From Brevibacillus formosus (GTDB lineage: Bacteria > Bacillota > Bacilli > Brevibacillales > Brevibacillaceae): 64,000 bases of DNA. Under the pieces are notes generated by a model. It saw nothing but the letters and a program-made list of their open reading frames with translations, did no database searches and was not told the DNA's origin. Made by a program: the position numbers and the translations under genes. Every line of letters starts with the position of its first letter. Position 1 is the stretch's first letter. The stretch spans positions 124,001 to 188,000 of the forward strand of contig NZ_PXZL01000027.1 in NCBI RefSeq assembly GCF_003013405.1, written 5' to 3'. Of this stretch, positions 20,318 through 30,407 are shown in pieces.

Positions 20318-21019
20318 ATGAAGCATGTCACCATATTGATCGCCGACGATGAAGCGGAGATTGCTGAGCTCGTTGCCTTGCATGTGAAAAAAGAAGGTTA
20401 CCATACAATTATCGCAGCGGATGGAAAGGAAGCACTCCAAGCTGTACAGACCCATTCGATCGATTTGGCGATTCTCGATATTATGATGCCTGGGCTGGAT
20501 GGCTATGAGCTCACCCGGCTCATTCGCGAACAGCACAATATGCCGATTATCTTTTTGAGTGCCAAGACGTCTGATCTGGATAAAATCTCGGGATTGGTGA
20601 TGGGCGCAGATGATTATATGACCAAGCCATTCAATCCAATGGAATTGGTTGCCCGTGTGAACGCCCAGCTGCGGCGCTTTAAACAGCTGAATCAGCCAGC
20701 AGTAGAAGTGCCGAGTAACAAGGTCTTAGAGTCAGGTGGACTTGTCATTTCTCCAGAGCAGCGAACGGTGAGCCTGTACGGAGAAACGATTGAGTTAACG
20801 CCGAAAGAGTTTGATATTCTCTACCTGCTGGCCCGCTATCCAAAGAAGGTGTTTAGTGCGGATAATATTTTCCAGCAGGTATGGGGCGAAGCGTACTTTG
20901 AAGGCAGCAATACAGTTATGGTGCACATTCGCACCTTGCGAAAGAAGCTGGGAGAAGAAAAAACCAAGAACAAGTGGATCAAAACGGTCTGGGGCGTCGG
21001 GTATTCATTCCATGGATAA
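20318..21019 (+). CDS. OmpR/VanR-like response regulator
   Basis: This 233-residue regulator has a receiver domain (1-120; acceptor Asp in LAILDIMMPGLDGYEL, Lys in DDYMTKPFNPMEL) and an OmpR winged helix (about 135-232). Sequence style is VanR-like. ATG 20318 has the GGGATGGGG site before it; the in-frame ATG at 20306 lies inside that site. It overlaps the kinase gene by 8 bp. No vanHAX-type genes are nearby, so resistance is not implied. The target is unknown; cell-wall genes are a guess from the family. Confidence 0.92.
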   Translation: MKHVTILIADDEAEIAELVALHVKKEGYHTIIAADGKEALQAVQTHSIDLAILDIMMPGLDGYELTRLIREQHNMPIIFLSAKTSDLDKISGLVMGADDYMTKPFNPMELVARVNAQLRRFKQLNQPAVEVPSNKVLESGGLVISPEQRTVSLYGETIELTPKEFDILYLLARYPKKVFSADNIFQQVWGEAYFEGSNTVMVHIRTLRKKLGEEKTKNKWIKTVWGVGYSFHG

Positions 21020-22118
21020 CATGATACGAAGCTTTCGGTTCCAAATGGTCAAGCTACTGGGCCTAAGTCTGCTTTTATCTGGTGCGGTTACCTATGTGAT
21101 CTTTAAAGCGCTACAGCTTTACTACCGAACACAGGTAAGGTTTGAAAGCTTGTTAACACCGATTCGCTATTTTATGCGAGAAATAGGGGACATTTACTTC
21201 TTTCTGATTATTTTTGTTCCACTAGCCATACTGTTTTTCTTCTTGTTAACCAAACGGTATGCCGTCTACTTTCAGGAGATTTCCAGAGGAATTCATCATC
21301 TTGCAAACGGCGACTTTACCCATCATGTTCAAATACCGTCGAACGATGAGTTCGGAGATATTGCCAAGGACATCAACCTGGCGGGTGAAAAATTGCAGGA
21401 AGCTGTACAAAGAGGAGATTTTGCCGAAAGCAGCAAGGATCAGTTGGTTTTAAACCTGGCGCATGACCTGCGGACGCCGCTGACTTCTGTTTTAGGGTAT
21501 TTGGACATCATTTTGCGGGACGAGCAGTTAACGGTGGAACAAGCCCGACATTACACGAATATTGCTTTTACCAAGTCGCAGCGTTTGGAAAAGCTGATCG
21601 ATGAGCTCTTCGAGATTACGAGAATGAACTACGGCATGCTCACCATCCAACAGAACTTGATTGACCTGAGTGAATTACTCATGCAGTTAAATGAGGAGCT
21701 CTATCCTTCCCTGGAAAAAAATCAGTTGGAAACCAGAATGAATGTAGCATCACGATTGACGGTTTGCGGAGATGGCGAGCTCTTGGCACGCGTTTTCGAG
21801 AACATCATGACCAATGCCATCCGTTACGGGCAAGATGGTCAGTTTGTTGATATTAACGGTTTTCTTGCGGGTGACGAGGTCGTTGTGCAGATTATCAATT
21901 ATGGCTACGAGATTCCCCCAGAGGATCTGCCGCATCTTTTCGAGATGTTTTACACGGGTGACAAGGCCCGAAGTCATCAAAACGGGAGCACAGGTCTTGG
22001 GCTATTTATCGCCAAAAATATCGTCGAGCGCCACGAAGGGACGATTTCTGCCGAGAGCAATTTGATCCGGACGATTTTTGAAGTGCGCTTACCTTACAAA
22101 AAGAACACCTCACTTTAA
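21012..22118 (+). CDS. VanS-like membrane sensor histidine kinase
   Basis: About 368 residues with two membrane helices (LLGLSLLLSGAVTYVIF and FFLIIFVPLAILFFFLL) that enclose a very short outside loop of some 35 residues. Then come HAMP, HisKA (NLAHDLRTPLTSVLGYLDII) and HATPase (DLPHLFEMFYTGDKAR, GSTGLGLFIAKNIVE). The small extracellular loop suggests intramembrane sensing. The start is ATG 21012 overlapping the regulator, or ATG 21021. It is co-transcribed with the VanR-like gene and ends before a strong bidirectional terminator. Confidence 0.92.
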   Translation: MDNMIRSFRFQMVKLLGLSLLLSGAVTYVIFKALQLYYRTQVRFESLLTPIRYFMREIGDIYFFLIIFVPLAILFFFLLTKRYAVYFQEISRGIHHLANGDFTHHVQIPSNDEFGDIAKDINLAGEKLQEAVQRGDFAESSKDQLVLNLAHDLRTPLTSVLGYLDIILRDEQLTVEQARHYTNIAFTKSQRLEKLIDELFEITRMNYGMLTIQQNLIDLSELLMQLNEELYPSLEKNQLETRMNVASRLTVCGDGELLARVFENIMTNAIRYGQDGQFVDINGFLAGDEVVVQIINYGYEIPPEDLPHLFEMFYTGDKARSHQNGSTGLGLFIAKNIVERHEGTISAESNLIRTIFEVRLPYKKNTSL

Positions 22119-22231
22119 AAAATCCTGATCGGGTGATGTGCCAGGGTGGAACCTGCAAAGGAAGAAAGGTATTCTCTGCCCGGCTCACAAGGAATCCGAT
22201 TGACGCGCTGAGATATGAGTGAGGAACGAAA

Positions 22232-22268
22232 AAAGAAATGACTAGCAGATATCGCTGCTAGTCATTTT
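22232..22268. terminator. Bidirectional terminator between vanS-like and FMN reductase genes
   Basis: GACTAGCAG and CTGCTAGTC form a 9-bp stem with a 6-base loop, flanked by GAAAAAAG on one side and ATTTTTCT on the other, so it works in both directions for the convergent genes. Confidence 0.85.
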
Positions 22269-22272
22269 TCTA

Positions 22273-22821
22273 TTAGTCTCGAACCGATTTTAATGCCGTT
22301 GACCAACTGATCACTTGATTTAACATGTCGTTTACATGTGGGATGTGCAATTCGGATGGTTTAAAGACTGTGTAATTTTCAAAATCAGTAAATAGATTGA
22401 AGGCCGGTTGTGTACGAACATCGGCAACCTGCAATTCACCCAGGATTCCACGTAAGTGCTCTGCTGCACGAGTCCCGCCTGATGAGCCATAGCTGACGAT
22501 GCCAGCCGCTTTGTTGTACCATTCCTTGCGGGCGAGGTCGAGTGCGTTTTTTAATACCCCAGTGATGCTGTGGTTGTATTCGGCGGTAATGAATACGAAT
22601 CCATCCAGGCTGGATAGCTTTGCCGCCCATGCGGCTACTTGTTGCTCACCACTCGGATCACCAAAGAACGGTAAGTGAAAGTCCGCAATATCAACGATTT
22701 CATACGCTGCATCTCCTCGTTGATCGGCAACTCCTTTGAGCCACGCACCTACTTGGGGACTGACTCGGCCTGGGCGAGAGCTGCCCAGGATAATCCCGAT
22801 TTTTAAGCTTGAAGTACTCAT
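22273..22821 (-). CDS. NAD(P)H-dependent FMN reductase / flavodoxin-like oxidoreductase
   Basis: This 182-residue flavodoxin-fold protein has the phosphate loop GSSRPGRVSPQV (about 14-25) and the flavin-ring loop TAEYNHSITGVLKNALD (about 79-95). YGSSGGTRAAEHL is also typical of the family. It probably reduces FMN or quinones with NAD(P)H in the cytosol. A TAAGGAGGAACG site precedes the ATG. It stands alone, between two terminators. Confidence 0.9.
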   Translation of the reverse strand: MSTSSLKIGIILGSSRPGRVSPQVGAWLKGVADQRGDAAYEIVDIADFHLPFFGDPSGEQQVAAWAAKLSSLDGFVFITAEYNHSITGVLKNALDLARKEWYNKAAGIVSYGSSGGTRAAEHLRGILGELQVADVRTQPAFNLFTDFENYTVFKPSELHIPHVNDMLNQVISWSTALKSVRD

Positions 22822-22881
22822 GGTTCGTTCCTCCTTATGCGGCTTAGTTTAATCGTAGTTCCTTGGATCAAACATTATGCT

Positions 22882-22918
22882 AAAAAAAAGGCCGCAACTG
22901 TAAAGCTCAGCTGCTGCC
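22882..22918 (-). terminator. Terminator of the serine hydrolase gene
   Basis: On the minus strand GGCAGCAGCTG pairs with CAGTTGCGGCC (two mismatches) and is followed by eight T. Confidence 0.75.
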
Positions 22919-22926
22919 TCGGAGTC

Positions 22927-24819
22927 TTATGAATAATGAATCGAAAGAAAGTTCCAGTAAAATAAATAGCTAGTATACAGGATGGAGAGTACGGCTGCTG
23001 CGCTATTCGCTACCTTCCAGCGATCGCGCTCCTTGGCTGTTCCGATTCGAAATAGCAAATAAACGGCGGCGGCCAACGAAACAATCGGCAGGGATGCGAC
23101 AACGAATTGGTAGAAGGCCGGGTAGCCATAGACAAGCCCTGCGTTTGCATAGGTGAATTGGATGATAAAAAACATGCTATGAAGCAGAGCCATAATCGGA
23201 ACGATCTTCGAAATAGCGTGCGATTGTTTGCACCATTTGCGTAGCCCGAAACGAGCGATCCAGACGAGCGAAAGAAGGATGAACACGATTCCGGGAATCA
23301 CATACAGAGCCAGGAGAACAGGCGGACTTTCGATGAAGGAGATACGAGGGAGAGAAAAGTTCATCGGTCCTGTCATATAAAAGTTCCCTTGTTCCTCGTG
23401 AAAATATAGCTGTTCCTCACCGTCGATCTCTTGAAAGAAATGATCGTCCACCTGTACAAACTTTTTCTCAAGGGATTGCTGTCCTTCATTCTGGAACATA
23501 CCAGTCACGGATATCGTCTGCCCATCCAATGCCTTCACGGTGTAAGGATAGCTGCTGAGCAGTCGAAGCCCTTTACCCCAGCCATTCTCAGGCGTCAAGG
23601 TAAGCAGATATTGACCTTCCAGCTTTTTCATTTCGTCTATGGTGCCATCAACAGGAGTTAGGGGCTTGTGGACTTGCTCTGTCAGTAGCTTGTCAGTAAA
23701 CGCATTCACGACCTTGCTATGCAGCTCCAAGCCCGGATGTGTAGCGTTCACCGCAACAAAGATGCCGATTGATTCTGAAGGAATCAGCACCATTTTCGAG
23801 ATAAAGCCATCAATCCCACCGTTTGCCCATAGGGTAGGAATGCCGTTTTTCGTCTCTCCTTTAAAAAAGCCGTAGCCGATCCCATGCATGCGTTTATGGA
23901 CCGCGAATTGCTGGGCATGCATGAGCTGGACAGTTTCTGGTTTGAGCAGAGATGTGCCGTTATAGCTGCCGTCAGAAAGATGGGCGATCATATAGGGGGC
24001 GAAGTCGACAGGCGTCATATTAGCGGCACCACTCCCTGGGAAAATAATCCCTGAGTACGGAATCGTTTGATAGCCGTTTCCGTCGTAATAATAACTTTTA
24101 GCCAGATTGCTCCTGTCCTGTGGAAGATACAACTCGGCGGAATCCATACCTAGCGGACGGAAGATATACTCCCGCATATAGTCATGCAAAGATTGACTGG
24201 AAGCTTGTTCGATTACACTTCCTAACAATCCGGTGCCCGCATTACTGTATTGAAATTTGCTGCCTGGCGTGAAAATCGTCTCCTGCATCTGAAGCGTTTC
24301 TTTTACGGTTTCAGTCGAGAATTCCGGTATCACACTCTGGCGGTTGTCTCTTTTATAAATTTTTTCATCTATACCGGCTGTATGTGTGAGCAGGTGGTGG
24401 AGTGTAATCGGGCCGTAACGATTATTGGTAATTTTGTAGTCTTTTAGGACGGTATTCAAATCTTCGTGTAAGGAAAGCTTGCCTTTTTCCACGAGCTGCA
24501 TCGCTGCAGTAGCAGTAAGCGACTTGGTCACGGAACCGATTCGAAACACCGTACGCTCAGGATCAACGGGGATTTGCTGTTCGACGTCGGCAAAGCCATA
24601 GCCTTTTTTAAAAAGGATGCGATCTCCCTGGGTAATGACAATGGCTGCGCCGGGGATATGCAAGTTGTTCATTTCGTTTTTCATGAGGGGATCAACTACT
24701 TGTTCGATGGAAGGAGCAGTAAGCGGCGAGCGAGCATGGATCACTAATAGGGGCTGTATCAGCATGAGGCAGGATAAGAGCGGAACGGCAAACCATTTTC
24801 GTAGAGCAAATAATGTCAT
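22927..24819 (-). CDS. Membrane-anchored beta-lactamase-fold serine hydrolase
   Basis: This 630-residue protein has a signal sequence, a class C beta-lactamase/DD-peptidase domain (about 35-370) with the nucleophile motif SVTK in RIGSVTKSLTATAAM (Ser about 96) and the YSN triad (QYSNAGTGLLG), a beta-rich linker, and three to four C-terminal membrane helices (about 510-630). The catalytic domain should face outside. The family includes PbpE- and FmtA-like proteins acting on peptidoglycan, D-amino-acid esters or other substrates; the real substrate is unknown. It is divergent from the kinase-regulator fusion. Confidence 0.88.
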   Translation of the reverse strand: MTLFALRKWFAVPLLSCLMLIQPLLVIHARSPLTAPSIEQVVDPLMKNEMNNLHIPGAAIVITQGDRILFKKGYGFADVEQQIPVDPERTVFRIGSVTKSLTATAAMQLVEKGKLSLHEDLNTVLKDYKITNNRYGPITLHHLLTHTAGIDEKIYKRDNRQSVIPEFSTETVKETLQMQETIFTPGSKFQYSNAGTGLLGSVIEQASSQSLHDYMREYIFRPLGMDSAELYLPQDRSNLAKSYYYDGNGYQTIPYSGIIFPGSGAANMTPVDFAPYMIAHLSDGSYNGTSLLKPETVQLMHAQQFAVHKRMHGIGYGFFKGETKNGIPTLWANGGIDGFISKMVLIPSESIGIFVAVNATHPGLELHSKVVNAFTDKLLTEQVHKPLTPVDGTIDEMKKLEGQYLLTLTPENGWGKGLRLLSSYPYTVKALDGQTISVTGMFQNEGQQSLEKKFVQVDDHFFQEIDGEEQLYFHEEQGNFYMTGPMNFSLPRISFIESPPVLLALYVIPGIVFILLSLVWIARFGLRKWCKQSHAISKIVPIMALLHSMFFIIQFTYANAGLVYGYPAFYQFVVASLPIVSLAAAVYLLFRIGTAKERDRWKVANSAAAVLSILYTSYLFYWNFLSIHYS

Positions 24820-24976
24820 GTTTCATCACCTTTCGCGTTTTGCGTCAGTCAATTGTTGTAAGGCCAGCGATAGGGATGAGTATAGGGCGATAAGTGTCAC
24901 GGTGAGAAGTAACGGAATGTCATTGTTTATCGTGATAGTAGCTTTTCGTCATCTGATAATATAATGGAGAGAAATT

Positions 24977-26821
24977 TTGGGTGTAGATGAGGTGTGCCAA
25001 TTGCTTGCGTTTGTTAAACGATGGTTATGGGTCGACTGGATGATCTTCACCATCCACTTTATGTGGGGATTGACGATTATTCTCGGCCTTGTTCGCTATC
25101 AAGATCAATTGCCTTATCCGCTCCTGATGACATTGATTGTTTCGTTCTTGGTGCTTGTCGTCCCCGGCTGTTTGCGTCGATACTCTCGCAACCTATATTT
25201 GTTCGCTGAAATTATTTTGAGTGGAGGCTTGTGCATTGCCTTGAACTTCTTTTTTGAAGGAGTAAGATGGCAGTTTATCCCTATCGCTTTTCTCATCGGA
25301 TATCACAGTGTGGAACGATCTTATCGCTGGACGGGACCATTGGCGATTTTGGCGATTCCGTTTCTTGTAGGCGAAGCAATTGGGTTTGATTTCGAGCCTA
25401 TAGTCGTAAGCGATCTAATTGTGTACCATTTCGCGGCATATGCGCTTGGTTTTGCCTTTCAGTTGCTTAGCCGTATGCACAAGCAGAGCCTGATTATTCA
25501 AAACCAGAACCACATATTGGAGCAATACGCTTCACAGGTGGAGGAAATCACGCTGCTGGAAGAACGGAACAAAATGTCCAGAGAGCTGCATGACACGATC
25601 GGGCACACGATGACATCGCTCATTATGGGTATGGAGATGCTTCGGTCTAAAATACCAGATGCGGAGGTTAGTCGGCTGGATATGCTTTTGCAGATGGCCC
25701 GACAAGGTTTGGACGAGTCCAGAGGGATTTTTCGCAAGTGGGCTCAGAATGGCTATGAATCTGCTACGACTATGGAGTCCGCTTTCGCTGAATTGATCGG
25801 GCAATTTCAAGTGGCTACAGGGGTGGCCGTCAAGCTGCGCATGTACGGCACTGAGTATGCGTTGAGCCGTTCCATAAAGCTGACTTTGTACCGCTGCTTA
25901 CAAGAAACACTCACCAATGCTGTTCGACACGGAAAAGCATCACAAATTCAAGTGGGGCTTTACTTTGAAGAATCCCAGATCCGGTTACAGGTCGAAGATA
26001 ATGGGGAAGGAAACGGGACGATCGAATTCGGATTTGGTTTGCAATCGATGAAGGAAAGGCTGGAAGCACTTCAGGGACGATTATCGATCCATTGTATGGA
26101 CGAAGGAGGTGTGACGGTCATTTGTAGTCTGCTAGCTATGCAGGCTATACCAAATGCAGGCATACGTATCCTGATCGTCGATGATCAGCCTTTTGTGAGG
26201 GAAAGCTTGCAACTCGTTTTACAGAATCAGCAAGATTTGCAGGTGGTCGGGGTCGCAGAGAACGGTTTGATGGCACTGGACATTATTCCAAAAGAAAAGC
26301 CCGACGTCGTACTTTTGGACGTTCAAATGCCTGTCATGGACGGGGCGAAGACACTACAAGCGATACGTGAGCGGTGGCCGGATATGCGTGTCATTATGTT
26401 GACGACCTTCGAAGAAACAGCCCTTGCGGCAGAAACGCTAGGGAGAGGTGCGAATGGCTACTTGTTAAAATCGGTTAGTCCGGTCGAGCTGGTAGAGGCG
26501 ATACGAGTTGTTCATCAGGGTGAAGCGTTGATTAACCATAAGATTGCGGATGTCCTTTTCAAAGAAATGCGCTTGCAGCAAGAAGAGCTGAATGGACTTC
26601 GCCAAAAGCAGGGACGCGAGTGTCCTTATGGGTTGACGGAACGGGAAAGAGGCATACTTGCCTCGTTAGTAGAGGGGCTTCGGATGAAAACAATCGCGGA
26701 GAAAATCTTTCTTTCTGAAGGAACGGTGCGCAATTGCACCACAGTGATTTATGCAAAACTGGGAGTGAAGAATCGCGAAGAGGCCGTTAAAAAAGCACGG
26801 GATGAAGGGCTGACTGGTTAG
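24977..26821 (+). CDS. Fused histidine kinase-response regulator (LiaS/DesK-LuxR type)
   Basis: This 614-residue single polypeptide carries a whole two-component system. About 5-6 membrane helices (10-165) are followed by a HisKA_3 region ([20 protein letters not shown]), HATPase (about 290-385), a receiver domain (about 393-510, Asp in [13 protein letters not shown]) and a LuxR helix-turn-helix ([12 protein letters not shown] to [20 protein letters not shown]). There is no stop or start between the parts; the linker is [11 protein letters not shown]. Start is uncertain: TTG 24977 has GGAGAG five bases upstream, but a TATAAT at 24960-24965 would put the transcript start almost on it. TTG 25001 with GATGAGGTG upstream is an alternative. 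Confidence 0.85.
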   Translation: MGVDEVCQLLAFVKRWLWVDWMIFTIHFMWGLTIILGLVRYQDQLPYPLLMTLIVSFLVLVVPGCLRRYSRNLYLFAEIILSGGLCIALNFFFEGVRWQFIPIAFLIGYHSVERSYRWTGPLAILAIPFLVGEAIGFDFEPIVVSDLIVYHFAAYALGFAFQLLSRMHKQSLIIQNQNHILEQYASQVEEITLLEERNKMSRELHDTIGHTMTSLIMGMEMLRSKIPDAEVSRLDMLLQMARQGLDESRGIFRKWAQNGYESATTMESAFAELIGQFQVATGVAVKLRMYGTEYALSRSIKLTLYRCLQETLTNAVRHGKASQIQVGLYFEESQIRLQVEDNGEGNGTIEFGFGLQSMKERLEALQGRLSIHCMDEGGVTVICSLLAMQAIPNAGIRILIVDDQPFVRESLQLVLQNQQDLQVVGVAENGLMALDIIPKEKPDVVLLDVQMPVMDGAKTLQAIRERWPDMRVIMLTTFEETALAAETLGRGANGYLLKSVSPVELVEAIRVVHQGEALINHKIADVLFKEMRLQQEELNGLRQKQGRECPYGLTERERGILASLVEGLRMKTIAEKIFLSEGTVRNCTTVIYAKLGVKNREEAVKKARDEGLTG

Positions 26822-26883
26822 GTGGCCAGATTTTCAGGCTAGTTATGATAGAATGGACAGTATCGAATGGAGGTTATATAAAG

Positions 26884-27225
26884 ATGAGTCAATTGCCAAA
26901 TTGCCCAAAATGTCATTCAGAATACACGTACGAAGATGGAAGCTCCTTGGTATGCCCGGAATGCAGCCATGAGTGGACGTTGCAAGCAGATAGCGACAAC
27001 AGTGAAGATAACAAGGTCATCAAGGATGCGAATGGAAATGTCTTGAATGATGGCGACACCGTAACCGTCATTAAAGACCTCAAGGTTAAAGGGACTTCAT
27101 TGGTTGTGAAAATTGGAACGAAGGTAAAAAATATCCGTTTGGTTGAGGGAGACCATGATATCGATTGCAAAATCGATGGTTTTGGTCCAATGAAATTGAA
27201 ATCGGAATTTGTGAAAAAGGTGTAA
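26884..27225 (+). CDS. phnA: PhnA/YjdM zinc-ribbon protein
   Basis: This 113-residue protein has an N-terminal zinc ribbon with [13 protein letters not shown] and CPECSHEWT (four Cys) and a C-terminal beta-barrel domain ([40 protein letters not shown]). It fits PhnA of alkylphosphonate loci, whose role is poorly defined; some homologues hydrolyse phosphonoacetate. No phosphonate genes are nearby. ATG 26884 follows TGGAGGTTATATAAAG. A strong terminator follows. Confidence 0.9.
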   Translation: MSQLPNCPKCHSEYTYEDGSSLVCPECSHEWTLQADSDNSEDNKVIKDANGNVLNDGDTVTVIKDLKVKGTSLVVKIGTKVKNIRLVEGDHDIDCKIDGFGPMKLKSEFVKKV

Positions 27226-27245
27226 GCTGGGAATGTAACGGACAG

Positions 27246-27286
27246 AAAAAGCTGACTGCATGGTAGATTGCAGTCAGCTTTTTTCG
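27246..27286. terminator. Bidirectional terminator after phnA
   Basis: AGCTGACTGCA and TGCAGTCAGCT make a perfect 11-bp stem flanked by AAAAA and TTTTTT, serving phnA and the convergent collagen-like gene. Confidence 0.9.
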
Positions 27287-27302
27287 TAAAGGCAAGGTCT
27301 TG

Positions 27303-28283
<981 letters not shown>

Positions 28284-28321
28284 GGCATTCATCCTTCCTG
28301 TTACATTCAAAAACTCATTAC

Positions 28322-28349
28322 TATGCTATGAGGCTTTATCTGTGCACGT
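28322..28349 (-). promoter_or_regulatory. Sigma-K-like promoter of the collagen-like gene
   Basis: On the minus strand an AC (28348-28349) is followed after exactly 17 bp by CATAGCATA (28322-28330), matching the sigma-K pattern AC-N16/17-CATANNNTA. It lies about 40 bp upstream of the start codon. Late mother-cell expression is inferred. Confidence 0.6.
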
Positions 28350-28367
28350 GCCTGGCTGTATAGAAAC

Positions 28368-28398
28368 GAAAAAAAGCCAATCTGATTTTCAGATTGAC
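28368..28398 (-). terminator. Terminator of the glycosyltransferase operon
   Basis: On the minus strand CAATCTG-AAAAT-CAGATTG is followed by GGCTTTTTTTCG. It lies about 110 bp after the stop of the glycosyltransferase at 28510 and before the promoter of the collagen-like gene. Confidence 0.75.
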
Positions 28399-28509
28399 TT
28401 TTGTGTTAACTGGCAAGCACCGTGCTCATCAAAAAATAGACCACCATTGCTTATGGCATTTGTACATTCACCCACAGGGTGGGTAACTTTTTCATGATCA
28501 CGAGGGGAG

Positions 28510-30381
28510 TCAGGTCAGAGACTCAAAATACCTTTTGTTGTAGAGAATGCTAGGGTGGGTTGGGTTGTATAAGTAGGCAATATCATTGTGGTGACGTGAT
28601 TTCTCGTTATCCCCCATTTGGGAATAGCACAGGCAGAGTTGCAAATGAGGTAGCCACGTCCAAGAAACGTGGTCGATGTGTGCGAGCTTTTCAGCAGGTC
28701 GCTCCAATTTTGTTGCGAGATCATACCAAAAAATCGCCAGCGGCCAGTTTTTATCTTCGACGTGAAAGGCTCCGATCTGGCAGCATGCCTCCGCCCGTGG
28801 GCGATCGTAGTTGAACGTACGATATAGCGACGACAGAACATTTTGTCTCTCATAGAGGTGGGAATAGCAACTGGCCAACTTCAAACAAGCGTTAATGTTG
28901 TCCTCTACCCAGCCTTGTTGGGTGTTCAGGAACTTCGTATAAAAAGTAATGGCCTCTTCATAATACTGATTGTCGCGTAGCTCATTTGCATAATAGTACA
29001 AGTCCCGAGGAGAGAATTCTTCCCCTTTGGCATCCCTGCGCCGATAGATTTGCAGATTGCGGTCCGTGTATTCCTTTTGCTTGTTATGCGTGATGGATAT
29101 GTCACTGTTGATGACGTTTCCGCTTACTTCCAAATACTCATGGACGGGCCCAATCCAGCGAAAACCACGGTCGCGTTTTACGAGGCGATTGCGGCGAATG
29201 CTGTACGCCACATTCCCATTGCTGTCCACAGAAAGGTTGTAGTTCATCGTGACACTGTCGATGCTGTAATTCAACGTAAGCTTCAATTCGCGGAAGAGCT
29301 GACGGTCTTTCTCCAGAAGGATATCGTCTGCATCCAGCCACAAAATATAGGGACATGTTGCCTTGCTGAAAGCATAGTTGCGTGCAGCTGAAAAATCATC
29401 AATCCACTCGAAATCATAAATGGTGCAGCCATAGTTGGACGCAATTTCTTTCGTGCGGTCTGTTGACCCCGTGTCGACGATAATGATTTCATCGACGAGA
29501 TCTGCAACGGTGGAGAGGCAACGCTCCAGAGCGTCTTCTTCATTTTTGACGATTATGCATAAACTGATTGAAATCTGATTCGCTTTCCCCGCTGTCATGC
29601 CATTTTTTTTGCGATACTCGCTCACTCCTGCCAGATCAGACTGACGGTAGATGTGGTACCCAGGAAGATGCGTATCTACATGCAAAGAAAAGCCCATGGC
29701 TACAGCCCGGACGCAAAAATGCCGATCTTCTCCCCAGAATGACAAGTTCGCTATTCGTTTAAAGCTGACGCCTGCCTCCAAGACCTTTCGACGGATTAAC
29801 GTGCATGCACCGAGACCTCCTACCTCATACACACCCGGTTCACGCAGCATCTCTAAAAAGTTCTGGTTCTCCGCTGATTCGGACGCGCCTTCGCGTGTCA
29901 ACGTGTATTGATCCATCAGCCAAACTTGAGGAAGCTCAACTGAATCAGGCTGCCAGCGTGTCCAGTAAATGTTGGAGATAATATCTTTATTGGCTTGAAG
30001 CAATTGTTGCAGCGTGTGAGGGTGTAAAACGAGATCGGAGTCGATCAAAAATAAGTAATCGAAACCCTCTTTGAGCGCATAGGAGATAATCGTATCTTTC
30101 ATCTGCGCTACTTTCCAAATATTTCGCTCCGTCCAATAATGGGTCATTTCATTTCGGACATATGTGTCATCGTCTGTGTTTTTGAGGATGACGGTTCGTT
30201 TGTTCGTCTTCTCGAAATCAACCAAGAGTGTACTGGATAATGGGTCTTTGTTATCGTCAATGAACATGTAATGAACCAGTTCGTTTTTGGTAGTCAGCTC
30301 TGTGACGGATTGAAGGAATTCCTCCAAAATAATCGGGAATTGTTGAATGGGACTCCCGATTAAAATACGTTTTTTACCCAT
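28510..30381 (-). CDS. Two-domain GT2 glycosyltransferase with C-terminal TPR-like repeats
   Basis: About 623 residues. The first domain (1-260) has a GT-A fold with DXD-like FLIDSDLVLHP near residue 120. A second, complete GT2 domain (about 270-420) carries SLCIIVKNEEDALERCL, IIIVDTGSTDRTKEIA and YILWLDADD. The C-terminal 200 residues are helical and TPR-like. The second domain resembles SunS-like and spore-coat glycosyltransferases. It is predicted to be cytosolic. It probably modifies spore-surface proteins, given the linked collagen-like gene (inference). ATG 30381 after GGGGGTG is chosen over an ATG ten codons upstream. Confidence 0.85.
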   Translation of the reverse strand: MGKKRILIGSPIQQFPIILEEFLQSVTELTTKNELVHYMFIDDNKDPLSSTLLVDFEKTNKRTVILKNTDDDTYVRNEMTHYWTERNIWKVAQMKDTIISYALKEGFDYLFLIDSDLVLHPHTLQQLLQANKDIISNIYWTRWQPDSVELPQVWLMDQYTLTREGASESAENQNFLEMLREPGVYEVGGLGACTLIRRKVLEAGVSFKRIANLSFWGEDRHFCVRAVAMGFSLHVDTHLPGYHIYRQSDLAGVSEYRKKNGMTAGKANQISISLCIIVKNEEDALERCLSTVADLVDEIIIVDTGSTDRTKEIASNYGCTIYDFEWIDDFSAARNYAFSKATCPYILWLDADDILLEKDRQLFRELKLTLNYSIDSVTMNYNLSVDSNGNVAYSIRRNRLVKRDRGFRWIGPVHEYLEVSGNVINSDISITHNKQKEYTDRNLQIYRRRDAKGEEFSPRDLYYYANELRDNQYYEEAITFYTKFLNTQQGWVEDNINACLKLASCYSHLYERQNVLSSLYRTFNYDRPRAEACCQIGAFHVEDKNWPLAIFWYDLATKLERPAEKLAHIDHVSWTWLPHLQLCLCYSQMGDNEKSRHHNDIAYLYNPTHPSILYNKRYFESLT

Positions 30382-30407
30382 AGTACACCCCCATATATAG
30401 CCTTTGT

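Noticed and set aside
20318..22118. VanRS-like pair as a vancomycin resistance locus
   Set aside because: No vanH, vanA-type ligase or vanX near; VanRS-like pairs often serve other regulons.
26100..26170. Kinase-regulator fusion as a sequencing artefact
   Set aside because: Kept as real for now: the frame runs through without a stop and the linker has normal codon use; an artefact is still possible and is listed under the finding.
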